Origin: Chrysomallon squamiferum
Taxonomy: Eukaryota > Mollusca > Gastropoda > Neomphalida > Peltospiridae
Reading direction: 5' to 3'
NCBI GenBank assembly: GCA_012295275.1
Contig: CM022676.1
Coordinates: forward strand, 12,103,160-12,145,659
DNA: 42,500 nt
Made by a program: the position numbers and the translations under genes. The notes beneath the pieces are model-generated. The model had not been told where the DNA came from. It worked only from the letters and a program-made list of their open reading frames with translations, and did not search any database. Positions 12,831 through 24,262 of this stretch are shown here, in pieces (within the stretch, counting starts at the first letter, position 1; the number at the start of each line of letters is the position of its first letter).

Positions 12831-12926
12831 CTGTTACAAACATTTTGTTACGTCTGCGTTCAGCAGTTACCTCGATTAGCAGATGTAACTGTTACAAACA
12901 TTTTGTTACGTCTGCGTACAGCAGTT
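12831..12926. repeat. 38-bp direct repeat, two copies 58 bp apart
   Basis: CTGTTACAAACATTTTGTTA begins at 12831 and again at 12889. Each copy runs 38 bp to CAGCAGTT with one difference (GCGTTCAG versus GCGTACAG). Confidence 0.9.
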
Positions 12927-12989
12927 CACAACAGTGATCCCCACATAATTCATCACTTACTATACTATGTTTGCTTCTACGCTTAGACT

Positions 12990-15120
12990 TAGACAAAATC
13001 GACAGTAGACAACACGAGACAAGTGACGAATGAATGAATGAATGATAGTCAGTTTAAAGTCGGTAAAGTAAATAAAGAAATACAGTGATGTATACATTTT
13101 AAGAAAAAGCAAAGAGACGTAGACAGAATGAGGGAGAAAGAATAAATATCAACGACTTAACGTCATTTCCTTTTAACATTTCTATTTATTTAACGTCGTT
13201 TTTTTTTAATTCTTTTTAACATTTTTATTTTATTTGTATTTATTTATTGGTTTGTTTGTTGTTAGTGGGGTTTGTATGGGGGGGTAATTATTTTTTATAT
13301 GGAAAATATTTTTTTTTTAAAAATTTTTTTTTATTATTAGTGGTGGCGCTATTTTTGAATTTTAAGTTTTGATTTTGGTTTTTAAAAGCGAGGCTAATGC
13401 AGTGAGATGGTACTACATGTACATGTGTATCTGTATAATAGACAGCGGTGTCTGGAGATACCGAGTACGTTGTCGCTCTGTTTTAACTGTGTCACGTTCA
13501 CCGTGCACTACGTCGTCGTAATCCGCAGTCAGTGTCACGTTATCATGTCGACTACAACGTCGAGCAATGTGTTATTTTTAACTCACTACTGTTTCTTTAG
13601 ACGTACAGTCATATTAATAATAAACTTTTTCTCATTGCTTGTTTGTTTTATATACTGAAACTTACGTCTTTAATAAATTTTGACATTTTCCTATTTGCTT
13701 GCTTTTTTTTTGTTTTATTATATTATATTTTATTTTATTGTTTGTTTGTTTTTATTATCCAAAATTTTTTGTTTTAATTATCTTTGTTTTTATTTCATCA
13801 CACACACACACACGCCTATGTACTAAGTAAATAAATAAACAAGCAAACAAAGAAGCAGTTACAAAATTAATTAACATAAGTAAATACAAAATAAATAAAT
13901 AAAAACTAAAAACTGCATGAAACTGTATATGATAACATTACTGACACGTTCTCAAGGTCGGGTTGTTTGTGAAACGTCACTGGATAAAACTGCATCTGGC
14001 AAACACCAGCAGCCTGTAAACACGAGACTACAAAATACCACAGTCTTTGATGTGTTCACTTTTAGCTTCTCATTAATTTTATTTCTTCTTTTGTGCGGTG
14101 CATACGTAAACAAAATTAAAAAATGCTGAACACGCACAGTTCAGTTTGGTTCAGGTAACAATACACAAAATCGCTCAATTATTAAAACTAACGTTGTTCG
14201 CGGTCGAAATCATTTCGTTGTGGCTAAGGCGATTTTCAAACAATCATCAGTTTTCCGTCTCGAATGGTTTTCTACGCCAAAAATCGACTGGTTGTTGTTA
14301 ACACAATTACACACAAATATCTAACTTCACACAATAGACTGGTAACAATTATATACATATTTCTAACTTCACAGGCGTTTTGCAATACAACTGATTTATA
14401 TTTATTTTACAATGATTTAATTTTATCGCCGTTTTACAGCGAACTGATTTAACGCCTGCTTTGCAATAAAATAGCCTTAAAGCATTAAAGAGTTGTGTGG
14501 GCTTTGAAAAATATTTTACAGTTTGAACTTAGGTTTATTGAGTTCATTCTCAAACTGACAAGCGAAACGAACATGGCTCTGATGAAATGTCTGAACTCAG
14601 GATTATAAATATAAAAATGAATAATTAAAAAAAAAAAAAAAATACATGTATAACTGATTTATTTGGACGTTCCTAGATTAACCAATCATATTTGTTTATG
14701 ACACACTTTAATATGAGCAGTCCTCAACTGTCAAACACGTTTATTTTTGTTGCTGTTAGCGAGGGAACCGTTTCTAAAACTATCAGCTGTCCCACTTTTA
14801 CTGATTAGCAGAAAGTGTACATGAGCATAAACCTCTCACTGTCTGAAAAATACATTTCATCTGTTTTCTTATTTTTTCTTTCTTCTTTCTTTCTTTCGTT
14901 CTTTTTTTCTTTCTTTTTCATTTATTCTTAATCAAGCCAGTTAAGGGATACTGGCTATAGTGAACACTGAATATTACAGATTAGATGCACATTGTGATAT
15001 ACTGAAACAGCTGAACACGACATTTGATACACGAACTGTTGTGTGAACAGGTCTTGAATGGGAAAAGAGTTCCCTGGGTAGACGGAAAACGGGTTCATAA
15101 ACACAACAACAAAACAGCAG
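12990..15120. other. Long intergenic stretch without a recognised gene
   Basis: T-rich sequence spans 13180-13380 and 13680-13800, a short (CA)n lies at 13799-13813, (AAAT)n-like sequence at 13826-13910, poly-A at 14628-14642 and a TTTC-rich tract at 14868-14925. The open frames (13407-13658, 13917-14129, 14264-14452) are short and show no domain, splice context or repeat. Confidence 0.55.
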
Positions 15121-15180
15121 CAACAACAACAACAATAACAATAATAATAATAATAAGAAGAAGAAGAAGAAGAAGAACTA
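15103..15180. repeat. Compound (CAA)n/(AAT)n/(AAG)n tract
   Basis: Successive CAA, ATA and AGA triplet runs. Confidence 0.9.
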
Positions 15181-15448
15181 GAGCATCAAAACAATAACAA
15201 CAAGATTAGTTGTATGGATCCAGTGACAGATGGAAGGTGTTCTAGCACATCCTGTTATTACGATTCTTTAGGGTGACGGGCTGCACAATCGATTTTCTTC
15301 GGGGTGCTGTTTATATTTATTTTCGGTCCATCAGTGTGGTTATTCAGAGCTTCCTCTTCTGTCAACAGAAAAAAAAAATTGCAAAGAAAAGAAAAAGAAA
15401 GAAAAAAAAAATTAATACGATGCATAACGACATTTGGCTTCTTCTCAT

Positions 15449-15862
15449 TATCTGCAAGGTCTTTATAAATATCTGCAAGGTCTTTATAAATATCTGCATG
15501 GTCTTTATAAATATCTGCAAGGTCTTTATAAATATCTGCATGGTCTTTATAAATATCTGCAAGGTCTTTATAAATATCTGCAAGGTCTTTATAAATATCT
15601 GCAAGGTCTTTATAAATATCTGCATGGTCTTTATAAATATCTGCAAGGTCTTTATAAATATCTGCAAGGTCTTTATAAATGTCTGCAAGGTCTTTATAAA
15701 TGTCTGCAAGGTCTTTATAAATATCTGCAAGGTCTTTATAAATATCTGCAAGGTCTTTATAAATATCTGCAAGGTCTTTATAAATGTCTGCAAGGTCTTT
15801 ATAAATATCTGCAAGGTCTTTATAAATGTCTGCATGGTCTTTATAAATATCTGCAAGGTCGT
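15449..15862. repeat. 21-bp minisatellite, nearly 20 units, open in three frames
   Basis: The unit ATCTGCAAGGTCTTTATAAA + T is repeated head to tail almost perfectly. Variants are GCAAGG/GCATGG and ATATC/ATGTC. Because 21 is divisible by three and the unit lacks stops in several frames, open frames run across it on both strands: repeats of ICKVFIN and LQGLYKY on plus, IFIKTLQ on minus. They have no plausible starts or flanking domains, and I regard them as by-products. Confidence 0.97.
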
Positions 15863-16980
15863 TGTCTCTGTTATATCACTTTATGTAGCCCCTGATTAAA
15901 AATGTTTCGAGTACGTGTGTAAATAAAATCTTTCTTTCTTCCTTGTTTACCAGGTAATCACACCCTCTACTACTTCGTATTGTTGTTGGAAGTTTTTGTT
16001 ACGTGCACACGTCTATTGAACGCTTCAAGTACGTCTTTGCGGGCAGATAAAACACATTTGTCGATAATCTCATCTCTGGGGTTAGTGCGTATAAACAGTG
16101 GCGAATCTTCGCGAAACAGCGACTACGGAAAGCACCGAAGTCGCTTCCCTCTACAAACATCTCCTACCGATCTTTACGACAAATTTACGATGAAATCAAT
16201 TAGGTTTAATGAGAGTGCTCAGTTGAGTCCCCACCCCCTTAGTGCAGCGCCCAGGTCACGTGCTATATTCACCACACCTAACGTAAGTCAGTGGACGTAA
16301 GTCACGTTAAGCTTGTCAATTTGGATTACGTCAGAATTACGCTCGCAGTGACTTGATTGAAATAGTCGATGACAAACTAATTGTCTCTGTCGGGAATTTA
16401 CTTTTGTAGGTAATTATAGTCCGTGTTACTGACACGTCAATTAATCTTCATTTTATTACTGGACTCGGATAACTTTGCTTCTTGTGAGGAAGTTAGGGTT
16501 GGTGCGAGGGAGGAAATTGCTACTGGGAAATGATGTTACTGCCATGCCGTGTTCTTTGGTGAGGGATCGAGACTCAGGTCAAAGGTCGCAGGATCGATGC
16601 TCCTCTGTTCGTTTAACTGGGCTGTTATCTGATCCAGCCGGTTTTAACGATATGGCGTGTTAAAGTCAGAATAACAAATAATCCTTTAAAGTAAAATAGT
16701 TTTGTTGATTTCCTCTGATCAGAGCGATCCTGTGTTGTCGTGTTAAAATAAACGTCACGGACAGAAAAGTGATCAGTGTAACTGTTTTCTTAACTAAACG
16801 TTTTAAACACAGTCGGATATCACGGGCAGACCTCTCAGTTCGCTCACTGAGATTTTTCTCTCGTTCCGACCAGCTGATTTATTACATGTTGTATGCTTTC
16901 ACTCGTTAGAGGAAGATGATGCGTGTATAAATTATTTGCTGTGAACCTGTAAGTCCAAAGAATGACGTAACAGAGTTTCT
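15863..16980. other. Single-copy-looking intergenic sequence
   Basis: More GC and CpG than average between 15980 and 16660. AGGTCAAAGGTCG at 16576-16588 fits a nuclear-receptor DR1 element, but the overlapping stretch to GCTCC also resembles a decayed tRNA/SINE B box. The open frames at 15980-16300 and 16475-16663 have no recognised domain or splice context. Confidence 0.45.
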
Positions 16981-17002
16981 GTTTCATATTATTGAAAGGG
17001 AT

Positions 17003-17105
17003 AAAAAAAATAATAATAATAAAATAATAATAATAATAATAAAATAAATAAAATAAATAAATAAAATAATAGATAAAATATAAAAATAAATCAATAAAAC
17101 CAAAA
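17003..17105. repeat. (AAT)n/(AAAT)n tract
   Basis: AT-rich triplet and tetranucleotide runs. The antisense frames rich in F, I and Y are artefacts. Confidence 0.9.
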
Positions 17106-17660
17106 AAAACAGAAAAAAAAGAAAACGACACAAACAAAATAAGGAAAACATGTGCAGTAAAATGGGTCGCGGTATCACTAAACAAATCTTCATTCATCTG
17201 TTCATAAACGTTAGACAATTTCTTCATTCGTCCCCTTACTCTTTTCTTCTTTTCTAACCTTCTTCTGGTCACTCACTGATTTGTCGTTTTCTTGTCTGTC
17301 TGTCTGTTGTTACAGCTGTGTTAAACGTCGATAAGCAGTAATGAGAGACACTGCGATTCTTTGTCCGCGGTTATATTTTATTTATCTTTATTGCATCTAC
17401 ATCACGTCTGTATCCGACACTAACTCGTTTTTCTGACACGTTAGATTACATTTCTTCTCACGGAGTAGGACACTGGGCTCTCGAGTGATTGGCCACAGTC
17501 GGGGGGTTTCCATAAGCCCGGGGATATTAGTCTGTTAAACTTTCATCTCGTTTTCTCTCGTTCCGCTCCGAGATTTGTCAGGAAACTGAAGAGACAAATA
17601 GAGAAAGAAGCGTTTTGATGGCTTTCTGATTACCTCGCTTGATTTGTCTTCCTTATTTCT
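17106..17660. other. Intergenic sequence
   Basis: Mixed composition with a GC-richer patch near 17460-17580 and no recognised gene. Confidence 0.5.
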
Positions 17661-17669
17661 TTTCTATCG

Positions 17670-17887
17670 TTTCTTCTTCTTCTTGTTCTTCTTTCTTTCT
17701 TCTTCTTCTTCTTCTTCTTCTTCTTCTTCTTCTTCTTCTTCTTCTTTCTTTCTTCTTCTTCTTCTTCTTCTTTCTTTCTTCTTCTTCTTCTTCTTCTTCT
17801 TCTTCTTCTTCTTCTTCTTCTTCTTCTTCTTCTTTCTTCTTCTTCTTCTTCTTCGTCTTCTTTTTCTTCTTCTTCTTCTTTTTCTTT
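17670..17887. repeat. (TTC)n/(TTTC)n tract
   Basis: About 215 bp of TTC with occasional TTTC steps, a pure polypyrimidine strand. All K/E/R or S/F/L open frames on both strands are artefacts. Confidence 0.97.
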
Positions 17888-17889
17888 CA

Positions 17890-18160
17890 GAAATGTTGAG
17901 ACTAATCTGCATCGATTACAAATAATTATCATATTAGCAATAATTAGTCATCACTCTTTTTAACGAGCACTTTAGTAATGAGGACAGTGTTGTTGTATGA
18001 GGGGGCGGGGGGGGGAGAACACTGCTGTGTTAATCGATCTGAGGTTTTATGTAACTTTTCGCCTGATAAGCAAAACTGGCGAGCGCAGAAAAATACGAAA
18101 TGGTTTGTTATTTCTAGAATAAGGACCATCGATTCCAAACAGCTTCAACATAATCCACCT
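17890..18160. other. Intergenic sequence with a G-run
   Basis: A G-rich stretch (GGGGGCGGGGGGGGGAG) lies near 18001-18017. No gene recognised. Confidence 0.5.
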
Positions 18161-18162
18161 GA

Positions 18163-18164
18163 AA

Positions 18165-18217
<53 letters not shown>

Positions 18218-18315
18218 TAATAATAATAATTTAAAAAATTAGAAAAAAGAAATCGAGGAACAAGAAAGGCAACAACAACAACAACAATAATAAAAATAAT
18301 AATAATAATAATAGA
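18163..18315. repeat. (AAAT)n, (AAT)n and (CAA)n tracts
   Basis: Consecutive short-period runs, followed at 18370-18395 by an (AT)n run. Confidence 0.9.
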
Positions 18316-18395
18316 AACAACATTTTTTTAAAAGTCCATATTTCTTTTAAAATAATGATAGAAATATTAATATATATATATATATATATATATAT

Positions 18396-18960
18396 AATAA
18401 ATAAACCAAAAGCAAATAAATAATAAATAAAACAGTATTCTATTTATCTGTTTATGTATTTGTTTCTGTTTTTTTTTTTTTTTGGTGTTTTTGCATAAAA
18501 TACACAACGTCCTGTTTGTCATGTTTTCATATTATAATGAAAAATATAAAAAAAAATAAAAAAAAGAAAAAAAAAAAAAACTTCTTTGGTACTGTAGTAA
18601 CTCATGTAGTAATAGCGACTTGTTTCATTTACCTTATTACATAAACGTATCTCTACACTAACTGCCGTTGCTATAAATACATTTCATCGAGTAACTTAAC
18701 AGCTGTTCATTTATATTTCCGTTTTTCGTGAAATTTCAGTTCTGGGACAATAGGGAAAGGAGGGCGGGGATAAATTACACCTCCACTAGATGAAATAATT
18801 TCATGAGATATCACTAGTAAAAAAAAAACCAGAAAGAAGTTAAACCGGTCAAATGATAAGCAAACATCCAGGTCAATCGAAACACGATAGACCGAAACAA
18901 CGTAATCCTCTCTATCTATCAGTGCTAGTGAATGAGGCGCAACAAATTGCTTGTGTACAG
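18396..18960. other. AT-rich intergenic DNA
   Basis: Poly-T at 18470-18483 and A-rich sequence at 18540-18580, then mixed sequence. Nothing gene-like. Confidence 0.55.
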
Positions 18961-18969
18961 CTAATTAAC

Positions 18970-19230
18970 GATGACTGAGGTTCATTCCCCGCGCTTCTTA
19001 GGCGATTTCAGCTTTCCCTGCAGAATTTGTACAGATCGATTTACACAGCAGCGCCCTCTGCTGACCAGCCTTCGAAACGGCTGTGAATGGTAGTGACGTC
19101 TGCCAGTTCCGCCGGCTAATCGTAGAACGGAATGTGGCGAGTGTAGTCGCGCGAGTTCTTCAGTTCCCGATCATCTCCGAACTACCTGAGAGATCGTTTC
19201 AGTGCTGCTCCCTGCTTTGGAGGAAAATAC
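18970..19230. promoter_or_regulatory. GC-richer island with CTCF-like motif
   Basis: CAGCGCCCTCTGCTGACC (inside 19046-19066) is, on the minus strand, close to the CTCF core CCASYAGRKGGCRS as known from vertebrates and flies. The surrounding 250 bp are CpG-containing (for example GTCGCGCGAG) within AT-rich DNA. No exon is adjacent. The CTCF assignment is motif-based only. Confidence 0.4.
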
Positions 19231-19555
19231 TGTAAAAAAAAAAAAAAAAAAGTTTACTTGATGTAAGTAACGAACATTTTTATCTTCATATTTTTTATTT
19301 ATTTTTATTTTTATTTATTTATTTATTTAATTATGTTTTGTTGCTTGTTTAGTTGTTGCTAAAAGATATTTATTACTGAATTTTTGAATGTTTCATTTTT
19401 TTATTTTATATATATCTTTATACATTATTTTATATTTTTTCGCTTAAGCTAAAGTCACAGAGACTTTTTATGTCATAATATTGTGAAATGTAAATATTCC
19501 GTTAATAGCGATACCGAAGAAGTAAAAGGTCAAAGAAATATAGAAAAAAAAGAAT
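19231..19555. other. AT-rich intergenic DNA
   Basis: Poly-A at 19235-19250 and ATTT-rich sequence at 19290-19330. No gene. Confidence 0.6.
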
Positions 19556-19559
19556 TCAG

Positions 19560-19560
19560 A

Positions 19561-19638
<78 letters not shown>

Positions 19639-19712
19639 AATAAATAAAAAATAAAATCAAAAATCAAAAACAACAAAAAAATAATCATAAAAATAATAAT
19701 AATAATACAAAT
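19560..19712. repeat. (AAT)n/(AAAT)n tract
   Basis: A long AAT run followed by AAAT and degenerate AT-rich steps. Confidence 0.95.
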
Positions 19713-19963
19713 AATCAAGATTTTCTTAATACAGATTTATCTAAAGATATGAAACGTTTTTTATCTTCTAAAATAAAAAATATGAAATGAAATAAAATAA
19801 AAATGTTATTCATGTAACATATAGCAGCTGGAACGTCTTAAATAAAATAAAATAAGAGACTGTATCCACAAACAAAATCCATAAGAAAAAGCAATATTAT
19901 TAATTTATTTTTATTTTGTTGTCACTGATTCAGTCCTCACATAATTTTATTATTAACTTAGCC

Positions 19964-20029
<66 letters not shown>

Positions 20030-20044
20030 CAACAATAATAAAAG
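19964..20044. repeat. (AAT)n microsatellite
   Basis: Near-pure AAT run of about 60 bp with an A-rich tail. Confidence 0.95.
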
Positions 20045-20729
20045 AAAAATAATCTTTTCATTCCGCTATCTGTAGTTTTATTTATTTTCATACATCTTTC
20101 TCGCTGTTTTTATCCTGTTTAGTTTGTTTTATATCTTATATCTTTCTCTTTCTCTATCTTCTGTCAGTCTGTCTATCTCTCTTTTTTCTTTCTTTCTTTC
20201 ACTCTGTCTCTCTGTCTCTGTTTCTGTTTGTCTGGTTCTATATTTCTCTTTCGATCTGTCGTTTGTCTTTCTGTCTGTTCATCTATTTGTCTGTTTGTAT
20301 CTCCGTGTGTCCGTTTGTCTTTCTCTAATTTTTTTCTATAACTTTACTAATTTCTATCCCCCAACAAGAACAAAAAAATTGTTTTTCAGAAGGGTGACCG
20401 TTTTTAGTATTATTTTTTATCTTTTTATTTTATTTCCAAGAATGTTTTTTTTTTTCAATTTTCATGAAGACCATAAAACATAATAGACCCAGTTTTCTGA
20501 ATAGAAACAAAAATCTGTCTTTTTTTTCTTTAAAAAAATAAATAAATTGCGTTCTTCGTTTCTTTTGTACTTTTTTTCTCTGCTGTAGATGTAAATTAAA
20601 TCTTTACGCAGTGCCCGAGGCTGTAATTTTTAACACGTCATGTTTCCATTTAAACCTTTTCTTGGATTTTCAAAGTTAAAAGGAATAATAGAACTAATAA
20701 AGCAAGCAAACACTTTATTTTGTAAAATT

Positions 20730-20730
<1 letters not shown>
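20045..20730. other. T-rich and TCTG-rich intergenic DNA
   Basis: Degenerate TCTG/TCTC steps at 20140-20330. The open frame over them is low complexity. No gene. Confidence 0.6.

Positions 20731-20768
<38 letters not shown>
20731..20768. repeat. Poly-T run
   Basis: Uninterrupted T run of about 37 bp. Confidence 0.95.
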
Positions 20769-20771
<3 letters not shown>

Positions 20772-21585
20772 ATATATTTACAAATGATTATTGATCTGGA
20801 GAACACAAAATGGCAAATTTTGAAATGATAAAAGATGAATTATTATGTAGAAAGTAATCTCATATGTTAAATAAATCATTTTTTATATTAAATAGATGAT
20901 GTTGAGAAAATCTCACTTCATGTCCTACTCTCATATATTAACAGCAATACATGTGTACCCTCTCATAAACAGAAAAACACATTAAATAAGTTTAAGAAAA
21001 AAGTCTCAGAGCTTTGTCTGGAACGGAAAATCACGAAGTACGATCCTAGAACTAATCATTACACTTATACGCGATTTAAGATTCTGTATTAAAATTCTAT
21101 ATCGTATATTTCACGAAACGAAATCACGAGCTCCAACTCCTCCTACTGAAATTTTATTTTTATTTTTTATTGTTTCTTTACGAATCCGTTATGGTTTAGG
21201 AGTAACTGTATTAATAATGCATTTAAAATTTATAAATAAACAAAACAGTATTTCTTTTTTTTTTTTACACAAACTGACTAATTACTGAAACAATACAAAA
21301 GAAAATTCTGTTCATGAGACCGATCATAAAATAAATTATTTATAAATATTACAGCGCTTTCTGCCCAGTTAGTGAAACATCTGCCATCTCGTATTCTTGT
21401 ACATTAACATTTACAGAATTAATAACAACAGATTTATAAGCTTAATATTAAACGCCGAGAAAATGTCTGAGTCAATATTTGTATAAAAGAGTTTTAGAAA
21501 GCTAATAAATTTAAACAGATTTACTTCTGATATTGTTATTTTTGTATTTATGCCGATGATAAAACGTTGCTTGTCAAAAAAATAA
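20769..21585. other. AT-rich intergenic DNA
   Basis: No exon, repeat family or motif recognised. Confidence 0.6.
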
Positions 21586-21587
21586 AT

Positions 21588-21595
21588 GATAATAA

Positions 21596-21685
<90 letters not shown>

Positions 21686-21690
21686 AATAG
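21588..21690. repeat. (AAAT)n then (AAT)n tract
   Basis: Pure AAAT run followed by pure AAT run and poly-A. Confidence 0.95.
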
Positions 21691-22055
21691 AATAAAATAA
21701 TCTCTGTATAAAAAATATTGCACGTAATATGATAGTGCACTTTCGTTAATGTCGTCGTTTTACCTAAATGATAATCGCCTGTTTTTAACATCTGTTTCCT
21801 ATCATAGTTTTTTATCATCTGTCATTGTTTTCTGTCAGAAGATATTTCAAACACATTATCATTAATTTCTCTGTTTGACCAGCCTGTTACGGTAACCTGT
21901 GTCTGTGTGACATTTTCAGCAAGCTGTAGTTGTCTTCAGTAAACTCAGTCTCTTTACTGTTCCGCTTACAGCTAATAGCTGTGTATTATCTATACGAGAG
22001 ACAGGGACACAGTCAACAACAACCTATATTAACATATGTATTCACATATAAATAT
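21691..22055. other. Intergenic sequence
   Basis: Mixed AT-rich DNA. No gene recognised. Confidence 0.5.
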
Positions 22056-22059
22056 TTTA

Positions 22060-22230
22060 AGATGACGTCACACATATATTCTGAGACGACGTCACAGATA
22101 TTCTGATATGATGTCTCACAGATGTTCTGAGACGACGTCACATATATTCTGAGATGACGTCACAGATATCCTGATATGATGTCTCACAGATATTCTGAGA
22201 TGACATCACACATATGTTCTGAGATGACGA
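22060..22230. repeat. Short-period tandem array of CRE-like sites
   Basis: About eight 20-22-bp units of the form GAGATGACGTCACAGATATTCT. The CRE core TGACGTCA is intact at 22063 and 22154 and appears as CGACGTCA near 22087 and 22133. Other units carry TGATGTCTCA or TGACATCA. Confidence 0.85.
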
Positions 22231-22253
22231 TGGTATTAAGAGACATGGTGTGT

Positions 22254-22282
22254 ACGTGCGTGTGCGTGTGCGTGTGCGTGTC
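22254..22282. repeat. (GTGTGC)n run
   Basis: Four to five GTGCGT/GTGTGC hexamer steps. Confidence 0.85.
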
Positions 22283-22412
22283 AGCGAGTATGTGTAGGAT
22301 ACTATTGTGTGTGTTATAATCTCATTGTTTAAACACATCATGTTAGTTTTTGTCTTGGACTATAGTCATTTATTGAAAGACATTATGATATTTTTGTTCA
22401 TATCGTTTTTAC

Positions 22413-22416
<4 letters not shown>

Positions 22417-22470
<54 letters not shown>
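22417..22470. repeat. (ATCT)n joined to (AT)n
   Basis: Pure ATCT run followed by an AT run. Confidence 0.95.
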
Positions 22471-22473
<3 letters not shown>

Positions 22474-23885
22474 TATTTATTTATTTACTATTATTATTAT
22501 TATTTTAATGGCATTAAGCTCTCATAATTATTAATTTTGCGTAAGTTGTCTGTCTGCAACAGTTTATGTAAATTCTATAGTTCTTTTCTCTCTACGTTCA
22601 GATTCACGACAGTTTGTACATACTTTTGCTCGGGTTAAATGCCAATTTAATCATTTATTGATTTACAAAAATCGTGATTTTTCCACAGTTACCACAATTT
22701 TCATATCACGATTCGTCAGTTATATTGCTGACATGAAAACCATAAATAGCGCTGTCTGAAACGGTGAACAAATCCAATATAAACCGACTGCCAATTTGCT
22801 CCACTTAAAAACCTTTAATGATTAATAATTATATATTACGTGGCACGACTCTTTTCAGCGAAAAATGAAAATGGCGGTTTCGACAATTATAATGTCTAAA
22901 TCGAATCAGCGTCCGGTCCGGCTGCTGCTAAAAAATGCGGACTGCGGTTTAATGAAGTTAACGCTAATTAATGAAGTAATGAAGCCACCATCTTGTCCAG
23001 TAATCTGTGGAAATCAGTGTTCAAGGTTACTTCCTGTTTGTGGCTTTGTTGATCTTTCTTAATGTTTGTTTGTCAGAGGATTGGAATAAATTATACAGTT
23101 TGAAATCTTAAAATAAAAGACGGGAAGCTAATTTTTAATTGAGTATTTCAGCACAAACACACATATAGAAAAGAATGTACATACATTCCATATACACACA
23201 CATGCAAAATACACACACACTAATCTATACGCTGTATTTCGTTGTGGTTGCATCGTTTATTATAATTATCATCATTACTATAACCATGGCGATGTGCACG
23301 TGCGAATTCATAGATGCACGCTTTATACTCTGCTCCACTCGCAACGTTTCATGAGCTGCTAAAGTTAATTCATTTAAACCTGTAACTGGCGCATTCGTGT
23401 CACCGAAGTTTTCGATATTTCGTGAATATGACAGACCGCTGTTCAATAAAATCGCTGGCGAATCTCAGATTAACCTGTATTTAGATGAGTCAGCGGCGAA
23501 CACGTTACATCTCTTTGACGATTTACGTCAGGCGATGGTCACGTGACTCGGAAACGTCTCGTCAAGTTTCACACTGTGTCTGTGTAATTACTGTCAACAA
23601 CAGCTACAACAACAGCTCGGTTACACGTGGTAATGACAGTAACACAAAACTGTAACGTTTACTTTTGGTTACAGAAGTGATTTACTCTCGTCTGAAGGTC
23701 GCGGTCAGTTCTGCTTGGTGATCATATCACGGCATTTCCTGTTCTAACCATAACCCAGTAATTAGTACATCAGTGGTGATGGTATGTTCTCTTTAGCTAA
23801 AAGAGTCCTTGCTGGTAGTGTGTATAAGAATAACGCGTGTGCTTTCTGATATATTTTTGTAAACTTATATCTGTTTATCTGTCAG
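22471..23885. other. Single-copy-looking intergenic sequence
   Basis: 22860-23060 is moderately GC-rich, with AAAATGGCGGTTT (YY1-like) and several TTAATGA/TAATTA motifs. A 65-residue open frame there has no recognised domain. A perfect TCACGTGA lies at 23539-23546. No gene recognised. Confidence 0.45.
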
Positions 23886-23888
23886 AGT

Positions 23889-23946
23889 GAAGTCAGCTCA
23901 GTGGTTAAAGCGCAGGCTGGGGAGTAGTGGGTTACGTGATCGAACA
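23889..23946 (+). mobile_element. tRNA-like SINE head fragment
   Basis: AGTCAGCTCAGTGGTTAAAG followed by CGCAGG closely resembles the D-arm/A-box part of a tRNA-derived SINE. GGGTTACGTGATCGAAC about 30 bp later is a degenerate B-box counterpart. It is followed directly by a triplet-repeat tail, as in many SINEs. It could also be a tRNA pseudogene; it cannot fold as an intact tRNA. Confidence 0.45.
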
Positions 23947-24262
23947 ATAATACAGCAGTAGTAGCAGTAGTAGCAATAGTAGTAGTAGTAGTAACAGTAG
24001 TAATAGCATCAACGATTGTTGTAGTAGTAGAAGCAGTAGTAGTAACAATAGTCGCACCAGTAGTTGTAGTACTAGTAGTAATAAAGTAATAGTAGTAGTA
24101 GTAATAGTAGTAGTAGTAGTAACAGTAGTAATAGTATCAGTAGTTGTTGTAGAAATAGAAGTAGTAGTAGTAATAATAGTAGTACCAGTAGTTGTAGTAG
24201 TAGTAGTAGTAGTAATAATAGTAGTAGTAGTAGTCGTAATAGCAGCAGAGCAGTACTAGCAA
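23947..24262. repeat. (AGT)n array
   Basis: About 315 bp of AGT/AAT/AGC triplets with a loose higher-order recurrence of GTAACAGTAGTAATAG, near 23992 and 24119. Antisense Y-rich and L-rich open frames are artefacts. Confidence 0.95.

Noticed and set aside
15273-15899. 208-residue frame with ICKVFIN repeats, the longest plus-strand frame outside the receptor
   Set aside because: Entirely due to a stop-free 21-bp repeat. Two other frames are equally open and there is no domain or codon bias.
16545-16610. tRNA or SINE call at the AGGTCAAAGGTCGCAGGATC stretch
   Set aside because: Only a B-box-like part is visible with no A box at the proper distance. A DR1 nuclear-receptor site explains it equally well.
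17630-17932. Lysine/glutamate/arginine-rich frames of about 100 residues
   Set aside because: Translations of the (TTC)n tract on either strand.
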